A stretch of 64,000 nt of DNA from Spinacia oleracea (GCF_020520425.1 NC_079492.1:145359861-145423860), one strand, 5' to 3'. Shown: positions 12,555 to 25,183, counted from the first letter of the stretch. Made by a program: numbers and translations. Notes: generated from the sequence alone by a model not told the origin.

Positions 12555-12813
12555 CTTCCTCCGTATTTTAATACTCACAACGTTTGTTAGATTTACGCAT
12601 GTCAATGCACAACTTTGATCATTTATATCTTAAATTCTCTTTATGCAAAAATTATAAAAAGTTGATATTTTAAAAATACACATTGAGACGAATCTAACAA
12701 GACCTCACATGACTATGTTTTATCTTATATAAAAAACACTACGAATAGGCAAAGTAGATTATATGAATAGTGACAAAAGTCCAAACGTTGCGAGTATTAA
12801 AAGACGGAGGAAG
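12555..12813. mobile_element. Stowaway-like MITE
   Basis: Ends CTTCCTCCGTATTTTAATAC and GTATTAAAAGACGGAGGAAG are inverted and flanked by TA. 259 bp, non-coding. Confidence 0.85.
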
Positions 12814-12815
12814 TA

Positions 12816-13836
12816 TCATATATGTATAGAAAAGTTTTGAATCATATACTTCCTTCGTTTTTTTTACTTGTGCCGCTAGTAAATGCTAGCGTGAATCAGT
12901 AGGCAGAGAGGAGACCGGGAAAGAAGATGACATAACTTGATGGTTAAGTTTTTAGTGTAGAAATTTGAAAGTAAATGAGATTGGTTAAATATATAAGTGA
13001 GATAGCAACGTAACACGTGGCTCATGGGGAATGGTATAATTAGGTCATAAACTCATAATAAACTCATAATGAATGAATGATGGACTCGATCAGGAAACCC
13101 ATCTATAAAAGTGCATAGGATGGAAAGGGAAGCATATACTACCTCTTCCATTCTTCTATAAACAACCCAAAATATAGAAAAAGAAAGCATGTCTATATAT
13201 CATCACTTAGTTTTGTTGAGGAGAATGTTGTCTGGCTCGACGACACCGGTCGAACTGTCGCTCATTCCGGCCATAATATTATATTAATTATGGGTTAATG
13301 GAATGAGATTGATGATGATTCGATGGCGTCGGACCAGGCTTCATTCCCCCCAACTGTTAGTTGTTTCATTCCTTTCTCTGATCCACAACTTTATCTTACG
13401 GAGTATTATTTACTGTTGAGAAGATTAACCCACATGTGAGTTGAAACTAATTATCCCACATGGAAGAAATAGAGCGAGATTGACTAGCATTTAAAATTGG
13501 TAGGCCACTCCAACTATCACCGTTTGGTTTTAGGATGGAACCCTGTCGAATTTATATGTGGTCACATGTACGAGCTTGTGTATGGCCCAGTAGAATACTA
13601 GGTTAAGTGTTTAATTGGAAGTTACATGATTTCCCGACCATCCGAGGGTAATTATCAGTTTAACATCACTTTTTTGTGGTTCAATAATATTTGCATTGAT
13701 CTAATCCAGATCAGGATTCTTAATTTCTATTTTCATCATGCCCCTGATATCTAATTACAATATCATGATTCATCTCCTACAATGATATCCTTATCATGAG
13801 TACATTATTCAATCAACTGCTAAACGTTACCTGTTA
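12816..13836. other. Intergenic stretch, nothing recognised
   Basis: Only a lone Stowaway-like end (CTTCCTTCGT near 12850) without its partner, and AT-rich single-copy-looking DNA. No coding signal on either strand. Confidence 0.45.
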
Positions 13837-14229
13837 TTAGACCTAGTTATTGGACAGGGTAGTCCAATGGATATAGGGTTAGGGTCAAGTTAATAGGGCT
13901 TTTATTGGACAGGGCTTTTATTGGACAGAGCCTTTATTGGACAGGGTCATTATAGGGTCAAACTTATACTACAATTATTTTGAAAATTAAAATAGTAATG
14001 ATACAAAAAAATTACGTGTATAGCTTCGTATTTACTTGTACTTGCACATGGCTCTTTTGTTTTTCATTTTTCATTGCTCGTTTATTGACCCGCCCACTAA
14101 TGACCCGCTAATGACCCGCGACCCGCTTTTGACCCGCCCATTATCGACCCGCTAAAAATGACCCTTTCAATACCCGACCCTCTTTTGACCCGCACCGACC
14201 CTGACCCGTCCCGCCCGATAACCAGGTCT
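13837..14229. mobile_element. hAT-type MITE (TTAGACCTGG family)
   Basis: Ends TTAGACCTAGTTATTGGACA and GATAACCAGGTCT are inverted, flanked by ACCTGTTA and ACCTGCTA (8-bp duplication, one mismatch). The interior is full of TTGGACAGGG and TGACCCGC repeats. Same family as 59604-59961. Confidence 0.75.
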
Positions 14230-14536
14230 ACCTGCTATAGATAGTTTTGCCTAACATACAGAGTCGTGTAGGACAGCTTCTTATTCTTTTTCACTATTTA
14301 ATTACATAATATATTATTTTTCAATTATAAACTGTTTGTTCAATCAGTTACTTTTCATAATTCTTTATGCAATGGTTTTACGATTATGTCCATAAAATTA
14401 TCAAGAACTTATTACAAAAGCCAAGTTAATTAAAGACTACTCCGTAATAAAACCTAGCCTTGAATTGCTCCAATACTCCTGTTAGTCTACCGTGCTATAA
14501 TAGGCGTACTACAGTTTCGATCAGGTCGAAGCCCAA

Positions 14537-14805
14537 TCCGTGGACTATGGACCGTGGTGTACATAAAGCATAGTGCACCAAAAGAACATATGTGCATAAG
14601 CAAAAGAACATGACACTACGGCAAAACAACATGCGATATAATATTTCACTTTTTTGTTATAAAAATAATATATTATTTTACTATTTATTAAAAACTTAAA
14701 TAAAAAAAAATACTCATGTTCTTTTCTCGTAACCAGATGTTCTATCAATTATATACTAGTGTTCTTAAGGTCCACCATGCTCTATGTGCACCATGGTCCA
14801 CCTTC
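14537..14805. mobile_element. Palindromic MITE with GTGCACATAGAGCAT ends
   Basis: The left arm (GTGGACTATGGACCGTGG, then GTACATAAAGCATAGTGCACC) is the inverse of the right arm (GGTCCACCATGCTCTATGTG, then CACCATGGTCCACCTTC). A related arm recurs alone at 19490-19560. Exact ends and superfamily are unresolved. Confidence 0.55.
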
Positions 14806-15043
14806 TAAATTGTGTCATGGTTATTAATAGAAGTATATAAATACGTCCCCCCACTTTCATCATTTTCGTTTTTTTTTTTTTAACTTTTTATTAGTACGTA
14901 ATTAAAGAGATTAGAGACCGCCCATAAGAGAAAAATAGTACATTGCATGAATGATTTCAAAGGAATTTGAATGGTCGATCTTTCTTGTGTTGTCCATAAT
15001 TTACATCATTGAGGTTTTGTACTTTGTAGCACTTCTTTTTTTA

Positions 15044-15358
15044 CTCCCTCCGTATTTTTTTAAGAGATACACTTGGTTGGGCACGGGTCTTAAGAAGAAT
15101 AAAAGAAGTGGGGTTGGGATAGATATTTTAATAAATAAGTACATTGGGGACCATGTCCTTTTGAACAAGTGGAGGTGGGGGTGGGGTGGGTGTAGTTGTA
15201 AAATTATTTTTTAATTGGAATGGTGGGTCATAAAGTGTAGTAGATATATTATTTAATTAGATGGTGGGGTTGATAAGTTACCAAAAATGGCAAGTGTATC
15301 TTTTAAAAAAATACGGTCGAAAAAGGCAAGTGTATCTCTTAAAAAAATACGGAGGGAG
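15044..15358. mobile_element. Stowaway-like MITE
   Basis: Ends CTCCCTCCGTATTTTTTTAA and AAAAAATACGGAGGGAG lie between TA dinucleotides. The right end carries a local duplication of GGCAAGTGTATCT. Confidence 0.85.
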
Positions 15359-15359
15359 T

Positions 15360-16365
15360 ATTAATTAACCAAATAAATATTGTTGTTTTTAACAAGCTAC
15401 ATATATGTACGTACTAACAACCATTTACATTTAATTAAAGATCAAGTGTCTTACCGAAATCGGATTTCTTTTCCAGGCATTTTTCTTGATCAAGGAAGAC
15501 CAACTCGTCTTCTTGTTACCGGTAAGAGTAGGTCGAACCGGACCGAGACACGGGCCGAGCGGTTCCTGTTGGAAGTTTTTGTTGGGAAACACAAAAGAAA
15601 AGAGGTGAAAATAAGATTAGTAGTTTTGTCCCACATTGAGAGAGCTTTTCATATTCTCTTTCCTTATATATTAGGGTGTGGGAGTAATTCTTGTTTGAGT
15701 CTTTGAGAAAGTGTGATAGTGGTATGGGTGGACAAATGACACACGTGAGTGCCGACCAGGTCGGGGCCGGTTTTGACAGTACCGGGAGATAACACGAAAT
15801 CGTCTTTTAGGATAGTGGGTCTGTGGGTGTCCACGAAGCAATAGTTATTCATCAATCAGATAAGTTTGTTCTATTTTTCGTATTATCACAACAATTCCCA
15901 CCCCTAAACCTAGCTACTACGTACGACGGTATTAAAAAAAAAAAAAAACGAGTACACACCAACTCACCAAGTCGAATCATTAGATACTTTGCTACGGAGT
16001 ATATGATTAAAGCAAGAGGGACTAGAAAGTTACATAAGTTTGGACCAAATGATTAATGATATGATTAATATGATATAACTCATATATGTACGGTAGTTTG
16101 TTTCATTAGTTAGAAAAACAATTAATTTGATGATAAGGCAAATAAGTGCCCAATATTTGCCAGCTTGTTTTGTACTTAAATACCATTTATCGAGCAATAC
16201 ATTGCTACACCTATCCACTAGAGTAGATAACCCACCAAAAATAGAAAGCATAAACATAATTACTAAAACTGATGTAGATTTCAGTAAAGATCTACAATTA
16301 GTGGTGGGTAATTTATTCGGTGAATTTCTAGATGACGCTAATGTTACAAAAAAAGTTACAAAACT
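15360..16365. other. Intergenic stretch, nothing assigned
   Basis: Contains a GTCCCACATTGAGAGAG motif and TATATATT near 15630-15670, reminiscent of a promoter or LTR, but no partner repeat was found. ORFs here lack recognisable domains. Confidence 0.4.
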
Positions 16366-16367
16366 AC

Positions 16368-16968
16368 TAGTAACTCCTTCCCGCCGCTCCTCTTTTTTCC
16401 TCTCCTTTTTCTCTCTTCCTCTTTTAAAACCCTAATTTTCTAGGGGCTAATGGTTGGTGGTAAGCACTTTTTTCTTGCTTTTCCTAGTTTTTGATTTCAT
16501 GTCCGGAATAAAAACTTCATTCTCTTCCTATTGGAGAGTTTTTTTTACCTATTTATTGGGTTATCTCTACCCATTTATTGGGTTTTATCTCTCTCCTTGT
16601 GAAAGTTTGGGGCCATTTTTTAATTTCGCAGAAAAAGTTGATTTATTGATGAAGATTTGTGCGGGTTTACAACGGATGTTTTTCTTACGTATTCAATCAA
16701 TTGAATCGAAGTTAATTCAATACCAAAGCTACAACAGATCAAAAGACCCCCTCGTTGAAGGTTGTATCAAACAACGATGTGAAAGAGGGTATTCATCATT
16801 GTCAGATCTCATCAACAACGATCGTAGTTTTGCCGGATTAGAATTTTATTTGATCCAAATTATTTTATATTTGTTAGTTTTGATTTACATTATAGATGTT
16901 GTGTGACTATTTTATCAATGAACTAAACTTTTACCTTCAATATTTATTTATTTATTTATTCTGTGAGT
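16368..16968 (+). repeat. Dispersed retroposon-like repeat, copy 1
   Basis: From about 16540 to 16950 it is near-identical to 25195-25590: both have GTTGATTTATTGATGAAG, CTACAACAGATC, CGTTGAAGG and a 3' end near TTTTATCAATGAACTAA and TTTTACCTTCAA. Copy 2 ends in an A run, this copy in ATTT repeats. The form fits a LINE 3' region or a retroposed transcript. An ORF of 150 codons crosses it but is not preserved in copy 2. Confidence 0.55.
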
Positions 16969-17286
16969 AGATAAAGTTTTCTTCCTACCAAGCCAGGTTG
17001 ATTTGTTTCAAAATTGGCAAAGTTTGAATAAGACAAAAAAAATTAATTAATAAACGGCATATTAGGGTTGGTGTGCAGCAAATTTAAGGCTAATTCAAAT
17101 AAATGCGAATATTATTGCAAGAATTTGTCAATTAAAATGCTGGTAAGATTTGAATGGAATGATTATATAATGAACGGACGTACATAACATTGTCAGCTGA
17201 TTTTACCACGTATAGCTTCTTATTTATTTTGTCTCGCACACCGGAACTGCAGATGACAGCACCGGTACTATAAACTGTAAACATAC

Positions 17287-17435
17287 AAGGTTTTAATGTA
17301 ATTTCACAGGAAACAGCATTCTTCCTTGAAATTACATTAAAATTTAAAACCTTACATTAAAACCTTTTTGAATAGAAGGTTTTAATGTAATTTCAAGGAA
17401 GGATGCTGTTTCATGTGAATGATTTTATCACTACT
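17287..17435. repeat. Fold-back repeat
   Basis: AAGGTTTTAATGTAATTTCA occurs near 17290 and 17378 and in inverse near 17325-17360, and GGAAACAGCATTCTTCC is the inverse of GGAAGGATGCTGTTTC. The segment can form long hairpins; probably a small decayed MITE. Confidence 0.6.
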
Positions 17436-17565
17436 TCACAACCGTCGTCTTCTGACACCCCGTGTACAATGAATTGAGTGCGCATCTGGAAAACTTTTTT
17501 ATCTAACTTAAAAACATGTTTGATTATTTTTTTAAATTTTTAAGGAATTTTGTTAATTATTACAT

Positions 17566-17916
17566 GGTAAATTTGTCTAAAACACCTTATAAAAATATTA
17601 TTGTAAGTAACTACCTTATAAAATAAATTATGTTGTAAATAATTTCCTTTAAAAAATATTATGTTGCAAATTACTGTTTTTTCCCGGATTATGAACGTTA
17701 AATCAAAATTATGGAATTGACTTTGAAATATGTATCTCACGGACTATTTAATTACCTTTTTACCTTGAGATGCCACGAGATGTACCTAATAGAGTCAACC
17801 CTGAAATTTAATCAATGCTCATAATCCGACCTAAGGTAGCATCTTACAATAATTTTTTTATAAGGTAGTTTCTCACAAAAACACAATTTTATAAGGTAGT
17901 TTTCGACAAATTTGGC
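17566..17916. mobile_element. Mutator-like MITE, copy B
   Basis: Ends GGTAAATTTGTC and GACAAATTTGGC. The 9-bp target duplication TTATTACAT is intact at 17557-17565; on the right it is split into TTA (17917-17919) and TTACAT (18413-18418) by the Helitron that follows. The interior matches copy A at 18577-19312. Confidence 0.75.
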
Positions 17917-17919
17917 TTA

Positions 17920-18412
17920 TCTATACTAATATATTAAAAGGCGTTTTGAAGAATGTATACGTGTCACGTAGATCTCTCCTTATTACGCCACGTCATCACT
18001 TATTAGCATCATTACACGTTATTACATCAAAAAACATCTAACAAGGATCGAACACCAAACCCCTTTGCTAAAAGTTACACTTCTTACCATCTTAACCAAT
18101 TACAACTTATGTAATATCTTTCCATATAATCCTATATATTCTTTTTACAATAAAAAATACATTGAATAAAAGTGAATGCAAAAAAATGAATGATTATTTA
18201 ATTCATAAATGTTCAATTATTACTTTGAAGAAAAGGATCCGACTTTGTTTAGATTTTTTGATGTGGGGTTTAATCTGGGAGGTTGTTGATCGGTCACTAA
18301 TCTTATGTCACCACCGTAATTTGATAATGACACCATCTCTACGTGCACATATTTTATAAAAAAAACCCGAATAAAAGTTAAAACCCGGGGCAACGCCCGG
18401 GTTACATACTAG
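17920..18412 (+). mobile_element. Small non-autonomous Helitron
   Basis: Starts TCTATACTAATATATTAAAA, ends with hairpin ACCCGGGGCAACGCCCGGGT and CTAG, between A and T. It lies inside the 9-bp target duplication of the MITE at 17566-17916, which fixes both of its borders. 493 bp, no transposase. Confidence 0.85.
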
Positions 18413-18576
18413 TTACATAGACTAAAAAACGTTGTCATTTATTACCTTGTTTTACCAGACGTGGTGCCAATTGCTATTTGAATCTGTTTTCTGGCCAATT
18501 ATGTCAATAAATGACATCATAACTACCCTAATTACAGTTAAATTATTTTAATACTCTGTACATAATATAAAAATTA

Positions 18577-19312
18577 GGAAAATTTGTCAAAAACTATCTT
18601 GTAAACTCAATTTTTTGCGAAAACTACCTTATAATAAAAATGTTGTAATGAACTACATTATAAAAATTTATGTTGTAAGATACTAGCTTTTTGCGAGTTA
18701 TGAACGTTGAATCAAAATTCTGGGACTGACTTTACCATATGCATTACACGTGTCATTTAATTACCCCTTTTCCCGTTAGATACCACGTGAGATACACCTA
18801 ATAAATTCAATCCTGAATCTTGAATCAATGTTATAATCCAACCAAATGTAGTATATACAACATAACATTTTTATAAGGCACTCCCTCCATCTCTTTTTGT
18901 TCTTTACGTTTTCCTTTTTGGATGTCCCATAATGTTTTTTACATTTCCTTTTATATTATCACATAAATGCTTTAATATTCTATCCAAATTTGTGTCAAAT
19001 AATTATTTTAACCAATTAAATTTATTGGGTCATTTAATCTCTCACACTTTTCGATTGGGACATTAAATATTTCTTATTTTCCCAATATCAGAATTTTGAT
19101 AAAAGTGAAAACATTATAAATAAATGTAATTTTTCTTATTTAAATAAAAAATAGAGGGATCTCAATGCACATTAATTAGTCGTTAAAACGCGTGTAAAAT
19201 ACCAAACGTAAAGAACAAAAAGAGACGAAAGGAGTAGTTAATTACAACATTTTTTATATTGGTAAATTTTCAAAAAAATCGATTTTATAAGATAATTTTT
19301 GACAAATTTGCC
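18577..19312. mobile_element. Mutator-like MITE, copy A (carries a Stowaway)
   Basis: Ends GGAAAATTTGTCAAAAAC and TTTTTGACAAATTTGCC are inverted, with a perfect 9-bp target duplication TAAAAATTA on both sides. A Stowaway at 18881-19234 is nested inside; the element itself is about 380 bp. Confidence 0.85.
18881..19234. mobile_element. Stowaway MITE nested in a Mutator-like MITE
   Basis: Left CTCCCTCCATCTCTTTTTGT and right GACGAAAGGAG ends with inverted CTTTACG/CGTAAAG subtermini. It is flanked by CA on the left and TA on the right. Same family as 62758-63112. Confidence 0.8.
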
Positions 19313-19489
19313 TAAAAATTAAAATTCCACTCAAAGATAATAAAATGGTGATGTAAGGGTAATTATGAATTTATGATATCATTTGTCGGCATAATTGGTC
19401 GGAAAACGAATTAAGGGAACGATTTGCATCAGGTAGTGTAGAAAACTAGGGAGTAAATGTCATTTTTTTTAATCAACGTAGTAATTGAC

Positions 19490-19560
19490 CAACGCAATTT
19501 AGAAGGTGGACAATGATGCACATAGAGCATTATGCACCTTAAGAACACTAGTATATAATT
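19490..19560. mobile_element. Solo arm of the 14537-14805 MITE family
   Basis: AGAAGGTGGACAATGATGCA, then CATAGAGCATTATGCACCTT and AAGAACACTAGTATATAATT, match the inverse of the right end and flank of that element. No opposite arm was found. Confidence 0.45.
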
Positions 19561-20425
19561 ACTATGTACGTAGTAGGTACAATAGTAATTAACAATTTTT
19601 CTTAGATTTTTCTACAAGAATGTGGTGCCATGCCATATTTGATAAGAGTGTAACATGTGGCAAGGTAATATGTGTTATGAATCTTTGTGTTTCATGAATC
19701 TGGAGGGTAAATCAACACTTGAAAATTTTGAAATCCAATTAAAATTTCATACATATGAACTATTTTTTTATGCATTATTTTAATTTTACTTTTTTCAAGA
19801 AGTACGTACCTTCAGTTGCACGGTTGTATTTTCTTCGAATCTAAATGTTTTTTCCATTTCCCTTTTATACACATGTCAATGCACATTTTACATCGTTAAT
19901 ATCTCTATTTACGTGTTATTAAAAGTTATAAAATTTTTATATTGTTACTATACTCATTGAGACTAATCAAACAAGAACCCACATTGTAAGCCAGATTTTG
20001 AGTTCTTCGATACACACATATCGGTAGTACCGTAGTACTAGTACAGTAGTACCCTTACTCAATAGCCAAATTTGAGTTTTTCGTCGTACACATATTGGTA
20101 GTACTAGTAGTCTAGTAGCCTTACTCAATATGAAGGACAAAATATTTTACGGAGTAATTGTTAAAAAGTATTTAAGTGTTACAGCATTACTTGCATATAA
20201 AACTTGGTAGCACATCAATTAGCAAGTCATCCTCTTTCAAGTTTCAACGACAGTTGGTCACATACAACACTTCAAAGTTCCAGATTGCCTATGTCAAAAA
20301 AAAAAAAAAAAAAAAGTTTCAGATTGCGCAAGTATTACTTATACAACATTCTGGAGCACATGGGTTCTAGTTCGAACTAATCACCTTTTTAAGCTGACGT
20401 GGAATAATTCGACTAGTAGTTTCTA

Positions 20426-20690
20426 TTTCCTCCGTTCTTATTTACATGACACAATTGGGTTTTGGACACTATTCATACAAACTTCTTTGACTTCCTTTTG
20501 TGGTTTATAGTTTATACTTGAGAAAAAATATAGTCGTGTGGGGTCTTGTTAGATTCGTCTCAATAAATATTTTTTAAATATTAACTTTTTTAAAAAAATT
20601 CTTATCCATAATTAAAGATATTAATGTTTGAAATCGTGCGTTGGCAAACGTGTCTAAATAATTGTGTCATTTAAAAAAGAACAGAGGAAG
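20426..20690. mobile_element. Stowaway-like MITE
   Basis: Ends TTTCCTCCGTTCTTATTTAC and GAACAGAGGAAG, with internal ATGACACAATT/AATTGTGTCAT pairing, flanked by TA. Confidence 0.75.
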
Positions 20691-20809
20691 TATAATTTAG
20701 GGGTCTGATCTTTTGACATACCAAACTGCTAATTTTATGTTGATATAAGCTCTCCATTTGCATGTTAAAAAAAAATATATTTAAAATGTACGTATCCATC
20801 AATGATTTG

Positions 20810-21108
20810 GGATCCTACTACATGTACACCTAGTGTACAAGCAGGGAAGTGATAAATCCAAGGAAATTTTTACTTCTTCCAAGGAAATCCACATTTTTTC
20901 AAAGATGATTTCCTTGGAAGAAGTGAATTATTCCTTGGATTTATCATTTCCCTGTACAAGCATCTTGTACACCATGCTTTTCTATTGGTTGAATTGACAT
21001 ATTTATTGTCTTTCATTCTCATTTTTTAGTGAGTTTGATGATGTGTCAACAAATTAATTGTGGTGTTCAAGAAAATCTTGTACACTAGGTGTACATGTAG
21101 CTTTTCCC
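20810..21108. mobile_element. MITE with CTACATGTACACCTAG ends
   Basis: CTACATGTACACCTAGTGTA (20818 on) is the inverse of TACACTAGGTGTACATGTAG (to 21100). GGGA-type termini and an imperfect 9-bp flank (ATCAATGAT, ATTAATGGA) suggest a Mutator-like MITE, but its borders are approximate. A second MITE is inserted at 20844. Confidence 0.65.
20844..20952. mobile_element. Nested 109-bp MITE
   Basis: Ends GGGAAGTGATAAATCCAAGG and CCTTGGATTTATCATTTCCC are inverted, the rest folds on itself, and TGTACAAGCA (10 bp) is duplicated perfectly on both sides. It sits in the left arm of the 20810-21108 element. Confidence 0.85.
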
Positions 21109-21144
21109 ATTAATGGATACGGAGTATATATTTGATTATTTGTA

Positions 21145-21399
21145 CTACCTCCGTTTCAAAAAGATCTTTACAGTTACTATTTGCACGGATTTCAATGTAA
21201 TATTTAACTACTCATATATCCAATTTCGTATGTGAAAAAATTATAAAAATTTGATATTCTGAAAATACATCCCGAGACCAATCTAACAAGATTTTAGATG
21301 TAACGTTTTGATGTATATAATGGTGAGAACTTACGGTCAAAGTTTTTATATTTTGGACACATTTTCTAAAGCGTAAAGAACTTTCTGAAACGGAGGTAG
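21145..21399. mobile_element. Stowaway-like MITE
   Basis: Ends CTACCTCCGTTTCA and TGAAACGGAGGTAG are exact inverses between TA dinucleotides. 255 bp. Confidence 0.88.
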
Positions 21400-21976
21400 T
21401 ATATGGTAAGTCAATGTGTATGGGCCTGACTTATTTAATTGGACTTGAAATTCATGAATGATATGACTTATTATATTTCATAACTTAGCCAACTCATAAA
21501 ATAGACCCAATTAAGGAATTAAATTAGGTTACATGGTCCCAAAATATTTGAACCAAAAATAACATGGTCCCAAAAATGTTTGAACCAAAAATAACATGGT
21601 CCCAAAATATAGTTTTTGTCCATATTAGACTTGATTTTAGTTAATCATCCAACTGTAATATTTGACTTATTTCTGACGTGGTAACTATACTTACGTGTCT
21701 CTGTCTACAGGCTTACCTTAAAGGAAGAAAACCATAATTGGGCTAGGCTCATTATGGGAAATGGGCCAAACAAGCCCAATTATCCTTAGCAGATCCAATG
21801 GAAGAGAGGCCCAAACACATTGCTTGCAATTTGTTTTTGGTTTAAAAGAAACAGAAGAGGTAGCGAGCAATAGCGCAGTTTGCAACTCTCGACGCCACTT
21901 GTCGTCGAACACCCCCCTCCCTGTCAGTCCCAGGTGAGAAGGGTGAGATATGGGTTGGGTTGGGTTGGGTTGGGAG

Positions 21977-22470
21977 TAGACCTGTTAAAAGGATCGATCG
22001 GGTTATAATAAATTATTTTGGGTTGGGTTAAATCAGTTCGGTCACGTTTGGGTTAGAATTTACAAATGGTTGCTCATGGTCCAAAATTTTTGGGTTCGGG
22101 TCGACTCAAAGGGTGAGAGATTAAGACGCGTATTATATTTACAATGATATATGTAATAAATATAACCATATACCAATAAAGAAAATATACAAAAATCTGC
22201 ACACTTATTAACAAATTATCATCCACAAAGTCTTATGTAGTCAAATTCAACTGTAAAATGTTGTATAATTCAAATCAAAGTCATATAATACCCAATAATA
22301 GTAACAACAACATGTTTATAGTGATTAAAGTTCCTGATAATCTCATTTATTCGTATGAGTACAACGATTTTGGGTTTTGACCCATACTCTTCGGGTTGTT
22401 CGGGTTCGGATAAAATCGGGCTACATAACACATAATTTTGTTCAAGTCGGATCAATTTTTGACAAGTCTA
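21977..22470. mobile_element. hAT-type MITE (TAGACYTGT family)
   Basis: Left end TAGACCTGTTAAAAGGATCG and right end ATCAATTTTTGACAAGTCTA are imperfect inverted repeats. Flanks GTTGGGAG and GTTGGTTT agree at six of eight bases. A GGTTGGGTT run lies just outside the left end. Confidence 0.6.
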
Positions 22471-22710
22471 GTTGGTTTAACATTGATAGAGTATAACCTG
22501 ATTTTCCTTCACTAAATACAGACGCTTTTAAGAAACGCGAGCCTTATTTAACGATATTATTATTATTGCAAATCGTATTATAGTAGTACGAACTATTAAG
22601 TCATTGACTCTTTCAAAAATCTCAATAATTTTACTATTATTGGCATAATGGCATTATTTGACTTCATATTGACCTAATATACGTGTTGAACTGATTTTCT
22701 GATGCATTAT

Positions 22711-23120
22711 CATTGGCGGATCTAGTGTATAGGGAAATCTTTCTAGCTGAAACAGACTTTTCTACTTTTTTTATGGGGTTCGAATATTGAAAGCAGCGGA
22801 TTCTTCCTCAAAATGGCGTCGCCGGTGAACTAAAACGACACTGGGGCTGATCCACCATTCAAGGTTGTTAATATATCCTAACCAGAACTTCACTCGTTGG
22901 TTCAACAAAAAGATTTTGGGCATTGAGAAGGAAGGACGCTTTCAGAGGCAGCTTTCAAAAAAAAAAAAGAGAAAAGGGCTTACCACATGCTTGGCCAAAT
23001 TTTTTGCATAATTTTATTTAATTTTCGACTAATTTGTATTAAAAAGTACCTAATTTAGTTAATTTCTCAGTAATTTTGTAATAGTGACCCCACTTAGTAC
23101 AATTTTTAGATCCGCCTCTG
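22711..23120. mobile_element. hAT non-autonomous element
   Basis: Ends CATTGGCGGATCTA and TAGATCCGCCTCTG are inverted, flanked by a perfect 8-bp duplication TGCATTAT. Inside are TAGCTGAAACAG (22744) and GGTTCGAATATT (22777), which resemble Pol III A and B boxes. 410 bp, no transposase. Confidence 0.85.
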
Positions 23121-23574
23121 TGCATTATGATATTTTTTTTCCCCCTTCGTTCAAATCACTTACGTCTTACGGACAACCAAGAATGTGTGAAATGATAACA
23201 AAAGAAGAAAGAATAGTGAAAAAAGAGAGTAAAAGGAGGGAAATTGGGAGAGAGCCTCTTTTATTTTATTTTATTTTATTATTTTACATTTGGTAGAGTT
23301 TGAACATATCCACCATTAAATAAAAAATTAATGTTTCATATATTATCTTTTTTACCATATCACACATTCACACTCGGTTCAACGAAACTAACTTCGATTA
23401 TATTTGAATCTGGCCTGTATTGTACATCTTATTTATGGTAGGTGAGCCTCCCAACAAAAATTTCTCTGTATGACCAAAAAACAAATCCGTTAGTGAGTCC
23501 AAATTGACCGAATATTTCATAAAAATCTATAGTGAAATTTTAATAGAAAAATGAAAATGTTTTGTAAAATCCAA

Positions 23575-24340
23575 GGAAAATTTGGCAAATACAACCTAAT
23601 AAAGTTTCATAATTCCCAATTACAACCCCAAACTTCTAATTTTGTCAATTACAACCTTAAACTTATACATTCATTTTAAATTACAACCCAAAGTTATTTT
23701 CCGGCAAAAAATATCGAAAAATGATGTCATAATGTTATTAAAAAAAACAATTACATAATCTATAAAGAAAATTAAATCGAAAAATAAGAACTAAAACAAA
23801 AAAATAGAAAAATAAAAATTAAAAATTAAAAAAAATTGAAAAATGACATCATCTTCCGGTGATTTTTTTCGGGAAATAATTTCGGGTTGTAATTTAAAGT
23901 AGATGTATAAGTTTGAGGTTGTAATTGACAAAATTAAAAATTTGGAATTGTAATTGATAAATAGGGAACTTTACTAAGGCTCCGTTTGGTAGGGCGTAAA
24001 ACGTTTTCATGGAAAACGATTTTCCTCTTTTCAATCATTTTACGTTGTTTGGTTGGGTAAGGGATGTAAAACAGTTTTCCATGGCTCCCTCAAAAGTGGA
24101 AAACCTTTTCCATTTAAAAGGGAGGGAAACCATTTTTTCTTCTTTCCTCCTTACCTCCTCTCCTTTCTTCTCCTCAATCTTCACCATCTTCTCCCATTTT
24201 TCTTTAAGTTACTAAACAAAGGAAAACTAGTTTAGAATTGTGTTTTCCCTTGAAAAATGTTTTCCATGGAAAATTATTTTACAATGAAAACGTTTTACGC
24301 TCTACCAAACGGAGCCTAAGTTGTATTTGCCAAATTTTCC
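23575..24340. mobile_element. Mutator-like MITE (GGAAAATTTGGC family)
   Basis: Ends GGAAAATTTGGCAAATACAA and TTGTATTTGCCAAATTTTCC are exact inverses, with a perfect 9-bp duplication AAAATCCAA. A Tourist MITE is nested inside. Related copies occur at 29256, 30549-38981 and 38986-39092. Confidence 0.88.
23978..24316. mobile_element. Tourist (PIF/Harbinger) MITE nested in the MULE MITE
   Basis: Ends GGCTCCGTTTGGTAGGGCGT and CTCTACCAAACGGAGCC, flanked by TAA on both sides. Internal GTAAAACGTTTTC/GAAAACGTTTTAC pairing. 339 bp. Confidence 0.88.
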
Positions 24341-25183
24341 AAAATCCAAAACAACAAAAGTAAAAAATGGAAATAGAACTATAGAAGTGACGTCCATATG
24401 ACTCATTTCTCTTGACAAAAATAAAGAAAAAAAAAAAAGGGGAAAAGGAAAAAGAAAAGAAAAAAGAGAGAACAGTACTTAACGCCTTAACGGCGATCAA
24501 TCATATGTGGGCTCCAGTCTGGCCGAAATAGAATAAGCAAAGCGCTGTTTCTTCCTCTTTTCTTAGAGCATAGTTATCAAACACATTGGTTTTGATTTTC
24601 AACCTAATAAAATATATTATTTTCTTATTTTTCTCTCCCTAATACCAAACTCAACACTAACAATACTTAACAATATTTATCAAACACCAAAAATATCATC
24701 TATCTCCTACATCATCCATACCCCACCAACATTTATCAAACACCAACAAACCTATGTCATAAATCACATTGCAATTTAAAAAAAAATAGAAAACCAATGA
24801 TTTTGGTCCCCATATGACACATGTCAATCTTTCCAAGCAATATTTTGGTGTTCTATTTGGTGTTCATGAACACTAAAATATTTTTGGTTTCAATCTCTCT
24901 CTAACTTTCTCACTCATCTTTCTACCTCTTTTAATATTTTTAATTCACTTATCTCTCCTAAACACCAAACCAATGTGTTTGATAACTATGGTCTTATTAT
25001 TATTTTTTTGTTGATTATTATTATTGTTTTTTTTGTTGATTATTATTATTGTTTTGTTTTTGACATGAAAGCAAAGTGGAAACTGAAAATGAGCACAAGC
25101 CTGTTTGAGTTAGGATTCTCTCTATTTTCTAAAAGAAATATAGGTCTATTTTTAAAACATGAGTTATACACAAATTCTTATTT

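Noticed and set aside
15440-15880. Possible LTR or promoter fragment with GTCCCACATTG
   Set aside because: No second copy, terminal motif or target duplication could be found in the window.
16454-16906. 150-codon plus-strand ORF as a gene
   Set aside because: It crosses a dispersed repeat; the related copy at 25184-25596 keeps only short pieces of the frame, so the ORF is probably fortuitous.
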